DNA from: Holophagaceae bacterium
GTDB lineage: Bacteria; Acidobacteriota; Holophagae; Holophagales; Holophagaceae
Direction of reading: 5' to 3'
Assembly (NCBI GenBank): GCA_016720465.1
Contig: JADKKO010000001.1
Coordinates: forward strand, 558,001 to 622,000
Length of the DNA stretch: 64,000 bases
The stretch's first letter is position 1. Every line of letters starts with the position of its first letter. Shown here piece by piece: positions 54,729-62,588 of this stretch. Under the pieces are notes generated by a model. The model was not told the origin of the DNA and ran no database searches. It saw nothing but the letters and a program-made list of their open reading frames with translations. The position numbers and the translations under genes are program-made.

Positions 54729-55412
54729 ATGTCAAGCGTCCAACACGGGTCCAGGGTGACTTCCGACCGATTTCGAGACCGTCAGCAGGCTGGGAGGCTT
54801 CTGGCCAAGGCCCTGATGCACCTGGGAAACAAAACTCCGCTCGTATTGGCCCTGCCCCGGGGCGGTGTGCCAGTGGCCGCCGAAGTCGCTGCGGCCCTCG
54901 GGGCCCCCCTGGATGTCCTGGTGGTCCGCAAGATCGGCGCGCCCTTCCACCGGGAACTCGGGGTCGGCGCCCTCGTCCTGCTCGGCCGGCCGGAAGTGGT
55001 GTGGAACCTGCCGCTGCTTCAGGAGCTGGGGCTATCCGAGCAGCGTTTGAGCGGCGAGGTGGAGGATCAGGAGATCGAAGCCCGGCGCCGCCTCGCGGCC
55101 TATCGAGGCGACCGCCCTGCACCTGGACTCGAGGGCCGCACCGTGATCCTGGTGGACGACGGGCTCGCCACGGGCATCACGGCCCAGGCAGCCCTGCAGG
55201 CCCTGCGCCGCGCTGGTCCCGACCGCCTGGTGCTCGCGGTGCCCGTGGCGCCGCCGGACACGCTGGCCAGGCTTTCCGGGGAAGCCGACGAAATCGTGTG
55301 CCTGCTGCGGCCATCCTGGTTCAGCGCGGTGGGCCAATTCTACGAGGACTTCGACCAGACCTCGGATGAGGAGGTCATTTCACTGCTGGCCTCGGCCCGG
55401 CTCCGGGGGTGA
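54729..55412 (+). CDS. Phosphoribosyltransferase family protein
   Basis: About 227 residues, type I PRTase fold. The PRPP-binding motif is TVILVDDGLATGITAQAAL; the N-terminal RFRDRQQAGRLLAKAL and LALPRGGVPVAAEVAAAL segments match the family of predicted phosphoribosyltransferases often found beside stress proteins and esterases. The start is ATG 54729; a GTG at 54720 is also possible. The substrate is unknown. It is flanked by two paralogous genes on the opposite strand. Confidence 0.87.
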   Translation: MSSVQHGSRVTSDRFRDRQQAGRLLAKALMHLGNKTPLVLALPRGGVPVAAEVAAALGAPLDVLVVRKIGAPFHRELGVGALVLLGRPEVVWNLPLLQELGLSEQRLSGEVEDQEIEARRRLAAYRGDRPAPGLEGRTVILVDDGLATGITAQAALQALRRAGPDRLVLAVPVAPPDTLARLSGEADEIVCLLRPSWFSAVGQFYEDFDQTSDEEVISLLASARLRG

Positions 55413-55431
55413 GGCTCCCCATTTCCAGCTT

Positions 55432-56064
55432 TCAGGGATTCCAGGTCACGCGATAGCGGTGGCACACCGAATCCATTCCGCGTCCTGCCGGGGGCTGGTG
55501 GTGGATGCGCAGGTCCTTGGCGCCGCTCAGTTCAAGGGCGCCCTGCAGCCAGCCCACGAGTCCGTGGGAATACCATTCACGGTAGTAGCCCTGGGCCCAA
55601 AGCTTCAGGACCGCTTCGCCGGAACCGATATGTTCGACCGTGCCCTTGCAGCCGCGGTAGTAGAGCCCCAGCATCCGCGGCGCGTTGTTGAGCAGGAACT
55701 CCGGGCTCGCCAGCTTGATCAGCCAGCGGTGCACCATCAGCAGTTGTTCGCGCGCTGCGCTGCGGCCCCGGGAGAGGATCCAATCCGGTCCCTTGAATTC
55801 CAGGAAGGCCAGGTTCATCTCCGCCGCCAGATCCGCGTCGACCCACTCATAGCTTCCGATGGGCCCCATGAACAGGGACCGGCATTCCTCGGACACTTTT
55901 TCCAGCAGGGCTTCCCAGGCGGGCTGTCCCCCGGCCAACAGCACGGCCTGGCGGATCTGCTGGGTCACCGGACCGCGCACATGGGAAACGCGGAAACTCT
56001 CCAGCATGGGGGCCGGCACGGGGGTCGGCATCGTTGCGCACAGGGGTTCTGCCATGACCATCAT
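55432..56064 (-). CDS. Unknown protein, paralogue of the 53936-54553 product
   Basis: 210 residues. It shares with the 53936-54553 product the pattern VRGPVTQQIRQAVLLAGGQPAWEALLEKV, LLMVHRWLIKLASPEFLLNNAPRMLGLYYRG and ALELSGAKDLRIHHQPP, with the same C-terminal CHRYRVTW/CRHIYRLSW ending. No function recognised. Several ATGs cluster at the start (56064, 56061, 56055) without a good ribosome-binding site. It is convergent with the phosphoribosyltransferase gene across 19 bases. Confidence 0.72.
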   Translation of the reverse strand: MMVMAEPLCATMPTPVPAPMLESFRVSHVRGPVTQQIRQAVLLAGGQPAWEALLEKVSEECRSLFMGPIGSYEWVDADLAAEMNLAFLEFKGPDWILSRGRSAAREQLLMVHRWLIKLASPEFLLNNAPRMLGLYYRGCKGTVEHIGSGEAVLKLWAQGYYREWYSHGLVGWLQGALELSGAKDLRIHHQPPAGRGMDSVCHRYRVTWNP

Positions 56065-56111
56065 GAGTTTTATTTTATGGAATCAAGGCCCGCGAAGGGT
56101 CACGGCTCAGT

Positions 56112-56136
56112 CATGGAAAACAAAGAATTTTCCATG
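56112..56136. promoter_or_regulatory. Palindrome upstream of the 55432-56064 gene
   Basis: CATGGAAAA (56112-56120) pairs with TTTTCCATG (56128-56136) around a 7-base centre. It lies in the 207-base gap before hutU's 3' end and about 50 bases upstream of the paralogue's start codon. It could be an operator or hutU terminator remnant. Confidence 0.3.
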
Positions 56137-56271
56137 AAAAATAAGGCTTTCAACCAAGCCAACGAGACTCAGTTTCGACCAAAGCCAGCTTCCAGGCCGG
56201 TCTGCGCCGAACCCTTGGCCCCGCGTCTCAATTGTTCATCATGGCGGCCATGACAATCGCCCTGGGGGAGA

Positions 56272-57933
56272 TCAGCCCATCGGAATATGCAGGCCGATCC
56301 GCGTCGCGTGGTCGGCGGCTGCTTCATAGCCCGCATCCGCATGCCTGAACACGCCCATGGCTGGATCATTCCACAGCACCCGGGCCAGGCAGCGGTCCGC
56401 GCGTTCGGTGCCATCGGCCACGATGACCACGCCCGCATGCTGGCTGTAGCCCATGCCCACGCCGCCGCCGTGGTGGATGCTGACCCACGAGGCGCCGCCA
56501 GCCACGCTGGTCATGGCGTTCAGGAAAGGCCAGTCGCTCACGGCGTCGCTGCCGTCCTTCATGGCCTCGGTCTCGCGGTTGGGGGAAGCGACACTGCCGC
56601 TGTCGAGATGGTCGCGGCCGATGACGATGGGCGCCTTCACTTTTCCGGTCCGCACCAGCTCGTTGAACTTCAATCCTGCAAGATGCCGCTCCCCGGCGCC
56701 GATCCAGCAGATGCGCGCCGGCAAGCCTTGGAACGCGATCTTTTCCTGCGCGGCTTTCAGCCACCGGATCATGCCTTCGTTTTCCGGGAACAGTTCCATC
56801 ATCGCGGCATCGGTCACGGCGATGTCTTCGGGATCCCCGCTCAGCGCCACCCAGCGGAAAGGGCCGATGCCTTTGCAGAACAATGGGCGGATGAAGGCAG
56901 GCACGAAGCCCGGAAAATCGAAGGCGTTCGTCAGCCCCGCCCGCTGGGCCTGGGCGCGGATGTTGTTGCCGTAGTCGAAGGCCACGCTGCCGTTTTTCTG
57001 GAAGGCGAGCATGGCTTCCACGTGGGTCCGCATGGACTGGAGCGCGCGATCGACGTAGGTCTTGGGATCAGACTTCCGAAGCTCAGCCGCCTGCTCAAGG
57101 GAAAGCTCCGCCGGGATGTAGCCGTTGTACTCGTCATGGGCCGAGGTCTGATCCGTCACCAGGTCCGGCACGAAGCCGCGCTTGAGGATCTGCGGCAGCA
57201 GTTCCGCAGCATTCCCCAGCAGGCCGATGCTGCGCGCCTCCTTGGCGTCCACGTAGGTCTGGACAAGGTTCAGGGCCATCTCCAGGTTGTCGGTCCATTC
57301 GTCGAGGTAGCGGGTCTGGATGCGCTTTTCGATGCGGGTTTGATCCACCTCGATGGCCAGGCAGACGCCGCCATTCATGGTCACCGCCAGAGGTTGCGCG
57401 CCGCCCATGCCGCCCAGGCCCGCCGTGAGCGTCCAGGTGCCCGCCAGCGTGCCGTTGAAATGCTGGCGCGCGGCTTCCGCAAAGGTCTCGTAGGTACCTT
57501 GCACGATGCCCTGGGACCCGATGTAGATCCAGCTTCCAGCGGTCATCTGGCCGTACATCATCAGGCCCTTCTGATCCAGTTCGCGGAAATGCTCCCAGGT
57601 CGCCCATTTCGGCACGAGATTGGAATTGGCGATGAGCACGCGAGGGGCCTCGGCGTGGGTCCTCACCACGCCCACCGCCTTGCCGCTCTGCACCAGCAGC
57701 GTCTCGTCATCGCCCAGATGCTTGAGCTCCTTCACGATGGCGTGGAAGCAGTCCCAGTTCCGCGCGGCCTTGCCCAGGCCGCCGTAGACCACGAGGTCTT
57801 CGGGGCGCTCGGCCACCTCGGGATCGAGGTTGTTCATGAGCATCCGCAACGCCGCCTCCTGCACCCACCCCTTGCAATGCAGATGCGTCCCACGGGGCGC
57901 GGTGATGACAGGGTTTTCGGTGGCGGTGGACAT
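56272..57933 (-). CDS. hutU: Urocanate hydratase
   Basis: 553 residues from ATG 57933, preceded by GGAG. Urocanase is the second step of histidine degradation (urocanate to imidazolonepropionate) and uses tightly bound NAD as electrophile. The NAD-binding TAGLGGMGGAQPLAVTMNGGVCLA segment and the active-site region with RICWIGAGERHLAG are conserved. No other hut gene (hutH, hutI, hutG) is nearby. Confidence 0.96.
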   Translation of the reverse strand: MSTATENPVITAPRGTHLHCKGWVQEAALRMLMNNLDPEVAERPEDLVVYGGLGKAARNWDCFHAIVKELKHLGDDETLLVQSGKAVGVVRTHAEAPRVLIANSNLVPKWATWEHFRELDQKGLMMYGQMTAGSWIYIGSQGIVQGTYETFAEAARQHFNGTLAGTWTLTAGLGGMGGAQPLAVTMNGGVCLAIEVDQTRIEKRIQTRYLDEWTDNLEMALNLVQTYVDAKEARSIGLLGNAAELLPQILKRGFVPDLVTDQTSAHDEYNGYIPAELSLEQAAELRKSDPKTYVDRALQSMRTHVEAMLAFQKNGSVAFDYGNNIRAQAQRAGLTNAFDFPGFVPAFIRPLFCKGIGPFRWVALSGDPEDIAVTDAAMMELFPENEGMIRWLKAAQEKIAFQGLPARICWIGAGERHLAGLKFNELVRTGKVKAPIVIGRDHLDSGSVASPNRETEAMKDGSDAVSDWPFLNAMTSVAGGASWVSIHHGGGVGMGYSQHAGVVIVADGTERADRCLARVLWNDPAMGVFRHADAGYEAAADHATRIGLHIPMG

Positions 57934-57980
57934 GTCGGCTCCGAAGGAACGCTCCATTCTACCGGGGGCGGCCAAGGTAC

Positions 57981-58005
57981 GATCACAGTGTGATCCGGCG
58001 GATCA
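57981..58005. promoter_or_regulatory. Overlapping palindromes upstream of hutU
   Basis: GATCACA-G-TGTGATC (57981-57995) and TGATCC-GGC-GGATCA (57991-58005) overlap, 48-72 bases before the hutU start and reaching the stop of the upstream MBL gene. They could be operator sites for hutU. The sequence is not the usual HutC box. Confidence 0.35.
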
Positions 58006-58863
58006 GAGCTTTTTCAGGTACTCCAATCCTCGCTCCAATTCCCTCCTCATTTCCTCAGGTGTATCCGTTCGCTTCGGCGCGCCGTGGCCCGGCAGGACCC
58101 ATCGGAATTCGAAATCCAGCAGCTTCTCCAATGACTTGAGCTGCCGGGGCCAGGAATGCCAATTGAAATTCTTCGATGCCGAGAGCATCTCCCGTTTGGG
58201 GTTCCACCACAAATGATCGCCGGTGAAGAGGAAGGTCTTCCGGTACAGCAGGCATGCGCTCCCGGCCGTGTGGCCCGGGGTGGGAATGAAAAGCAGGTCC
58301 GGGGCCAGTTCAACGGGATCGTCGCCCTCGATGTAGCGTTCCAGCCCCGGATAATGGTCCCCCGCATGCATGATGCGTTCGCAGCCAAAGCGATCATGCA
58401 AGGCCGCGTGGTCCGCCACGTCATCCTGGTGGCTGAGCACCATGGTTTCCACCCCGCCCAATTCCGCGATGCGCTTCATCAGCGGTTGCGCGGCCCGAGG
58501 GGAATCCATCATCACGTTGCCGGACCCACGGCGGATGAAGTAGCTCCACGCGCCGAAACTGTTCTCGGCGGTGTAGCCGCAGAAATGGACTTCATCCTCG
58601 ATGGGATCGGGAAAGGCCCGCAGGGCCTCCGCCATGGAAGCCTTGTCCTCGCTCCCGATGCTGCCCGTGGGGCAGGCCAGCAAGGCCATGGATGCCCGCA
58701 GGCGCTGTGTTTCACTCGGTTGCCGATGGACGCTGGAATGATCGCCTGCATCCAGGAATACATCCGGCGCCATGGTGTAGCAGGTGCCGCAGTCGATGCA
58801 GCTCATATCCACGAAAAACGCGCCAGGGGCGTTGTCCGGATAGGCTTTGGATCGCTGAGCCAT
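58003..58863 (-). CDS. Ferredoxin-MBL fusion hydrolase
   Basis: 286 residues from ATG 58863. The N-terminal ~80 residues form a single-cluster ferredoxin-like domain (DMSCIDCGTCYTMAPDVF with ACPTGSIG), enough for one iron-sulfur cluster. The rest is a metallo-beta-lactamase-fold domain (LSHQDDVADHAALH, FIPTPGHTAGSACLLY, FTGDHLWWNP, VLPGHGAP). The metal motif SHQDDVADH differs from the canonical HxHxDH in that the second His is replaced by Asp, as in a known variant branch. A redox-gated hydrolase is possible; the substrate is unknown. It starts 13 bases after the SDR gene. Confidence 0.87.
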   Translation of the reverse strand: MAQRSKAYPDNAPGAFFVDMSCIDCGTCYTMAPDVFLDAGDHSSVHRQPSETQRLRASMALLACPTGSIGSEDKASMAEALRAFPDPIEDEVHFCGYTAENSFGAWSYFIRRGSGNVMMDSPRAAQPLMKRIAELGGVETMVLSHQDDVADHAALHDRFGCERIMHAGDHYPGLERYIEGDDPVELAPDLLFIPTPGHTAGSACLLYRKTFLFTGDHLWWNPKREMLSASKNFNWHSWPRQLKSLEKLLDFEFRWVLPGHGAPKRTDTPEEMRRELERGLEYLKKL

Positions 58864-58875
58864 CAACCCATTCCC

Positions 58876-59547
58876 TCAGCCCCGATAGATCCGCTCGGTC
58901 TCGAAAGCCCCCGGCTTCTGCGTGTGCAGCCGCCAGAACTCATCGGCGATCTGATCCGGATCGAAGGAGGTGCCCGGCGCGATCATGCCGCAGATGGTGA
59001 CCGTGGCCACGTGGATTCCCATGGGGGCCAGCTCCTGCGCAAGGCAGAAACAAAGGCTGCGCTGGCCGGCCTTGCCGATGCACAGGCTCGCGCCGCTGGC
59101 GAATGGACTGATGGCGGAACCGCCGCCGGTCAGGATGATGGTGCCCTTCCCCTTGGCCTTCATGGAGGGAATCACTTCCTTCGCGGAGACCAGGAAGCCG
59201 CCCACCATGCTGCGGAACTCATGGTCCAGATCCTCGAGGTCCAGTTGCGAGGGCAGCGCCTCGCGGAACACCGAGGCATTGTAGATCAGCACGTCGGGCT
59301 CGCCCAGGCTGCCGTAAACGGAGCGGAAGGCGGCCTGCAGGGTGGCGGGATCCGCGGCGTCCACACCATAGCCCCAGGCCGGGATGCCTTCCTTCCGGAG
59401 CCGGTCCGTGAAGGATTTCACAGCTTCCAGGCGCCGGGCCATGAAGGCGATGCGGTAGCCCTCTTTCGCGAAGCGGTGCGCCAGCGAAAGACCCATGCCC
59501 GGCCCCATCCCCACAAGGACCATCAGGGGTTTGGTTTGTTCGTCCAT
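58876..59547 (-). CDS. SDR-family protein without the catalytic Tyr
   Basis: 223 residues from ATG 59547 (MDEQTKPLMVLVGMGPGMGLSLAHRFAKEG). The Rossmann dinucleotide loop is GMGPGMG. The NAS segment is LIYNASVF, and the Ser motif is TGGGSAISPF. At the usual YxxxK position the sequence is LCIGKAGQRS, so the Tyr is absent while the Lys remains. Activity as an ordinary dehydrogenase is doubtful; similar divergent SDR proteins are common. Confidence 0.82.
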   Translation of the reverse strand: MDEQTKPLMVLVGMGPGMGLSLAHRFAKEGYRIAFMARRLEAVKSFTDRLRKEGIPAWGYGVDAADPATLQAAFRSVYGSLGEPDVLIYNASVFREALPSQLDLEDLDHEFRSMVGGFLVSAKEVIPSMKAKGKGTIILTGGGSAISPFASGASLCIGKAGQRSLCFCLAQELAPMGIHVATVTICGMIAPGTSFDPDQIADEFWRLHTQKPGAFETERIYRG

Positions 59548-59773
59548 TTGCGGCTCCATTCAATGAATCCACCCTAGCCGATCCAGCGGAGGATGCGCCG
59601 TGATTTTCCAGTAAATGACTGCCCAGACCGCGCGGTTCATGGCCGGTGGGCCGATCCACGCCGCCGGAGAGCACTGCCCGGCAGGCAGCCGAGCAACGCT
59701 TCCGGTGGCGCGTGGGCCCCTCGGTCTCGTCGAGCCAAGTTGGAGGCCCAGCGCATGGCGTCCGCAAGGCGCT

Positions 59774-60436
59774 TCAGCGGGACTGCAGCAGTTCGGATTC
59801 CGGGAAGCGGACCTTGGGCAGGCTGGCGTACTTGTCGCCCTCGCTGCGGTAGCCGGCGGCGCAGGCGCAGACGGTCGCATAGCCTTCGGCTTCCAGGCCC
59901 AGGATCGCGTCGTAGGCGGCCGGGTCCAAACCCTCCAGCGGGCAGGTATCTACGCCGAGCAGGGCCGCGGAGGTCATGAAATTGCCCAAGGCGATGTAGG
60001 CCTGGCGGGCGGCCCACTGATCGATGGTGGTGGCCTGCGGTCCGCTCACGAGCTTGTCCACCATGAAGCCCCGGAAGCCTTCCAGAGACTCGGCGCTGAC
60101 ACCGCGCACTTCAGCGATCCGCTCCACGTAGCGGTCGATGTGCGCCTCGCCCATGGCTTTCTTGATGGCGAACACCACCAGGTGGGAAGCATCCTCGATC
60201 TGGGACTGCCCCCAGGACGCGGGCCGCAGCTTCGCCTTGAGCGCGGGATCCGTGACCACGACGAACTTGTAGGGCTGTAGGCCGTAGGAAGACGGCGTGA
60301 GCACCAGCGCCTCTTCCAGGGCCTTCCAGGTGTCTGGATCGAGCTTGCGCGTGGCGTCGAACTGCTTGGTGGCATACCGCCATTCAAGCTGGTGGATGAG
60401 GGCGTCGGAGGAAATGGCAGTGGATGTGGAGAGCAT
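59774..60436 (-). CDS. Nitroreductase family NAD(P)H oxidoreductase
   Basis: 220 residues from ATG 60436, five bases after AAGGAG. The FMN-binding start RYATKQFDATRKLDPDTWKALEEALVLTPSSYGLQPYKFVVV is typical of NfsB-like nitroreductases. SQIEDASHLVVFAIKK and the C-terminal CACAAGYRSEGDKYASLPKVRFPESEL complete the fold. It reduces quinones or nitro compounds. It lies 56 bases downstream of the NmrA-like gene on the same strand and may share its HxlR-controlled promoter. Confidence 0.92.
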   Translation of the reverse strand: MLSTSTAISSDALIHQLEWRYATKQFDATRKLDPDTWKALEEALVLTPSSYGLQPYKFVVVTDPALKAKLRPASWGQSQIEDASHLVVFAIKKAMGEAHIDRYVERIAEVRGVSAESLEGFRGFMVDKLVSGPQATTIDQWAARQAYIALGNFMTSAALLGVDTCPLEGLDPAAYDAILGLEAEGYATVCACAAGYRSEGDKYASLPKVRFPESELLQSR

Positions 60437-60491
60437 CATGACTCCTTGAAACGAGTGAATGAAAGGGCGGGGGAACTTGGGGTGCACCTCG

Positions 60492-61346
60492 TCACTGGAA
60501 GGCGCCGAGGTGCTCCTGGAGGAATGCGTCGAGCGTGCGGGGAGCCGCGCCGGTCACCAATTCCACGGTGCCGGTGGTGGGTTCTGCGATGCCGCGGCGG
60601 ACGCCCTGGTTCAGCGTCACCATGCCGTAGGCGTACCAGTCGTCCATGCCCATACCCTTCATGGCCTGGAAGGCGGCGGCATCGTTGACGGGCACGTAGG
60701 CCACCTCGCGCCCCAGCAGCTTGCCCAGCCGGGCGGCCACGTCGGCGTAGCCCAGGGCCTCGGGGCCCGTGAGGTCGTAGACCAGGCCTTCGTGGCCCGG
60801 TTCCGTGAGGGCGGCGGCGGCCACGGCGGCGATGTCCCGGGTGTCGATCCAGGCCATGCGGCCGTCCCCGGCGTTGACGTAGACCGGCTGCCCCGCCTTG
60901 ATGGCATGGGAATAGAAGGCCACCCAGTTTTGCTGGAAAAAAGTAGGACGCAGGATGGTGTACGCGAGCCCCGACTCCTCCAAAGCGCGTTCGGCCCGGG
61001 CGTGGGCCCGGAACAGGGGATTCGAGGAATCAGCGCTGACCCCCTGGGCCGACAGCTTGACAACGTGCTTCACGCCCGCGGCCTTCGCCGTTTCGATGGC
61101 GGCGATTTCCAGGCGGTCGAAGTGCGAAGCCGACGAGAGGAGGAAGAGTTTGTCCACGCCCTGGAGCGCGGTTTTAAGGGAGGCCTGGTCCCCGAGATCG
61201 CCTTTCACGGCTTCCACGCCCTGGGCTTTGAGGGACTCCAGGGAGGCTTCGCTGCGGGCCAGGGCCTTGAAGGCCGCGCCCTTCCCCTTCAGGGCAGCCA
61301 CAAGCTGCTGCCCGACCTTTCCAGTGCTTCCGGTGATGAGGATCAT
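60492..61346 (-). CDS. NmrA/SDR-family NAD(P)H-binding protein
   Basis: A 284-residue atypical SDR of the NmrA/QorB type, with Rossmann start MILITGSTGKVGQQLVAALKGKG. The family features are YTILRPTFFQQNWVAFY and GRMAWIDTRDIAAVAAAAL. The QOR2-like (quinone oxidoreductase) branch is the best guess. Divergent from the HxlR regulator with TACT...AGTA half-sites between them, a usual arrangement for HxlR control of quinone/aldehyde stress enzymes. Confidence 0.87.
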   Translation of the reverse strand: MILITGSTGKVGQQLVAALKGKGAAFKALARSEASLESLKAQGVEAVKGDLGDQASLKTALQGVDKLFLLSSASHFDRLEIAAIETAKAAGVKHVVKLSAQGVSADSSNPLFRAHARAERALEESGLAYTILRPTFFQQNWVAFYSHAIKAGQPVYVNAGDGRMAWIDTRDIAAVAAAALTEPGHEGLVYDLTGPEALGYADVAARLGKLLGREVAYVPVNDAAAFQAMKGMGMDDWYAYGMVTLNQGVRRGIAEPTTGTVELVTGAAPRTLDAFLQEHLGAFQ

Positions 61347-61400
61347 GGGGTTCTCCTTTTCCTATGGTTGCGGCCGTTTGGACCGTAGCCTATGATTAAG

Positions 61401-61448
61401 GTGCTTACTCCCTTTTGGAAAGTAGGCACTATTTTGGAAGGTAGGTAC
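61401..61448. promoter_or_regulatory. HxlR-type operator
   Basis: GTGCTTACT (61401-61409) and AGTAGGCAC (61421-61429) form an inverted repeat around CCCTTTTGGAA. The block TTTTGGAA-GTAGGYAC is then repeated at 61413-61429 and 61432-61448 with a 19-base period. TACT...AGTA half-sites are typical of HxlR/YodB-type regulators. It lies just before the HxlR start codon, in the divergent interval with the NmrA-like gene. Confidence 0.6.
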
Positions 61449-61451
61449 CCA

Positions 61452-61850
61452 ATGGTTAGAAAAGCTTGCGCGCTCCACCCGAATGTCCTCAGCGGCGCCT
61501 GCCCCACCCGCCGGGTCCTGGATCTCATCGCCGACAAATGGACGACCCTGGTCATCTACCTGCTCTCCAATGGCAAGCAGCGCTACGGGGAGCTTCACAA
61601 GCGCATCGAAGGCATCAGCCAGAAGATGCTCACCCAGACGCTGCGCCAGCTCGAAGACGACGGCCTGGTGAAACGCACGGTCTACCCCGAAGTCCCGCCG
61701 CGCACCGAGTACGAGTTGACGCCCCTGGGCGAAACGCTGAGGGCGCCGCTCTCCGCGCTCTGCCAGTGGGCCGAGGAGCACCTGCCCGAGGTGGAAAAGG
61801 CCCGGAGCCGGCACAAGGCGAAGCATGCGGAAATGCCGAAGGGCGCCTGA
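61452..61850 (+). CDS. HxlR family transcriptional regulator
   Basis: 132 residues from ATG 61452; an in-frame ATG 60 bases upstream would put the operator inside the coding region and is rejected. The winged helix is RRVLDLIADKWTTLVIYLLSNGKQRYGELHKRIEGISQKMLTQTLRQLEDDGLVKRTVYPEVPPRTEYELTPLG. One Cys near the N-terminus (ACALHP) and a second (GACPTRR) could serve redox or electrophile sensing, as in YodB. It probably controls the divergent NmrA-nitroreductase pair. Confidence 0.92.
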   Translation: MVRKACALHPNVLSGACPTRRVLDLIADKWTTLVIYLLSNGKQRYGELHKRIEGISQKMLTQTLRQLEDDGLVKRTVYPEVPPRTEYELTPLGETLRAPLSALCQWAEEHLPEVEKARSRHKAKHAEMPKGA

Positions 61851-61889
61851 GCCGGTGATACCGCCGGTGTTTGGGATTTGGTTTTTTAT

Positions 61890-61960
61890 CCCCGTAAATC
61901 CCCGTTTTTCCCGGCCAAAAAAAGCTGTTAAAGCCGGGGACAAACGGGGATTTACGGGGA
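61890..61960. repeat. 18-bp inverted repeat with short loop
   Basis: CCCCGTAAATCCCCGTTT (61890-61907) is exactly complementary to AAACGGGGATTTACGGGG (61943-61960), with an inner CCCGGC/GCCGGG-like pair. No T-run follows on either strand, so it is not a classic terminator. It lies in the 388-base gap after the HxlR gene. The rest of that gap holds a degenerate match to the dispersed repeat (62045-62070, ATGGAATTCCAGCGGCCTGG) and nothing else recognised. Confidence 0.7.
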
Positions 61961-62238
61961 CAAAGAAATACTAGGTCGCAGTCGTTCAAGCCCCGGCCGC
62001 GGGCCATTCCTTCAGCTCCTGCCCCAGGAACTGCGCAGACGCTACGAATGGAATTCCAGCGGCCTGGCGACGAAACCTCTGGCCGCGTCCATGAAACTGG
62101 AAAGTGGACTACAGCTTGTAAAATTCAGGCAAAAATATTTTTTTGCGACGTTGACTCATCTTCATGAGTGGCGATCATTGGGGTACCCATCACGCCCATT
62201 CTTCCCCAACCCCTTTTTCCTTTCCGAAAGGTGATCCC

Positions 62239-62529
62239 ATGCGGACCATGCTCACGGTCAAGATGCCGGTCGGCGCCGGCAACCGCGCCATCCAGGACGG
62301 CAGCCTCCCCAAGATCATGCAATCCGCCATGGCTGACCTCAACCCGGAGTGCGCCTACTTCTTCCCCATGGACGGCAAGCGCACGGCGCTCTTCGTCTTC
62401 GACCTGAAGCGCTCCGAGGACATCCCCCGCATCGCCGAGCGCTTTTTCAGCGGCCTCGACGCCGAGGTGACGCTCACGCCCGTGATGAACGCCGAGGATC
62501 TGAAGAAAGGGCTGTCCAGCCTTTCCTGA
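62239..62529 (+). CDS. Small uncharacterised protein
   Basis: 96 residues from ATG 62239, with GAAAGG upstream; the open frame extends 75 bases further but without a credible start. It is a compact alpha/beta protein (MRTMLTVKMPVGAGNRAIQDGSLPKIMQSAMADLNPECAYFFPMDGKRTALFVFDLKRSEDIPRIAERFF). It resembles small DUF3303-like dimeric barrel proteins, but no function is known. It precedes the DUF2306-like membrane protein by 59 bases. Confidence 0.72.
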   Translation: MRTMLTVKMPVGAGNRAIQDGSLPKIMQSAMADLNPECAYFFPMDGKRTALFVFDLKRSEDIPRIAERFFSGLDAEVTLTPVMNAEDLKKGLSSLS

Positions 62530-62588
62530 GCCGACGGAAATCCAACCCCTTTTTTGTGCAAACAACCAATTCGACCAGGAGGAATTCC

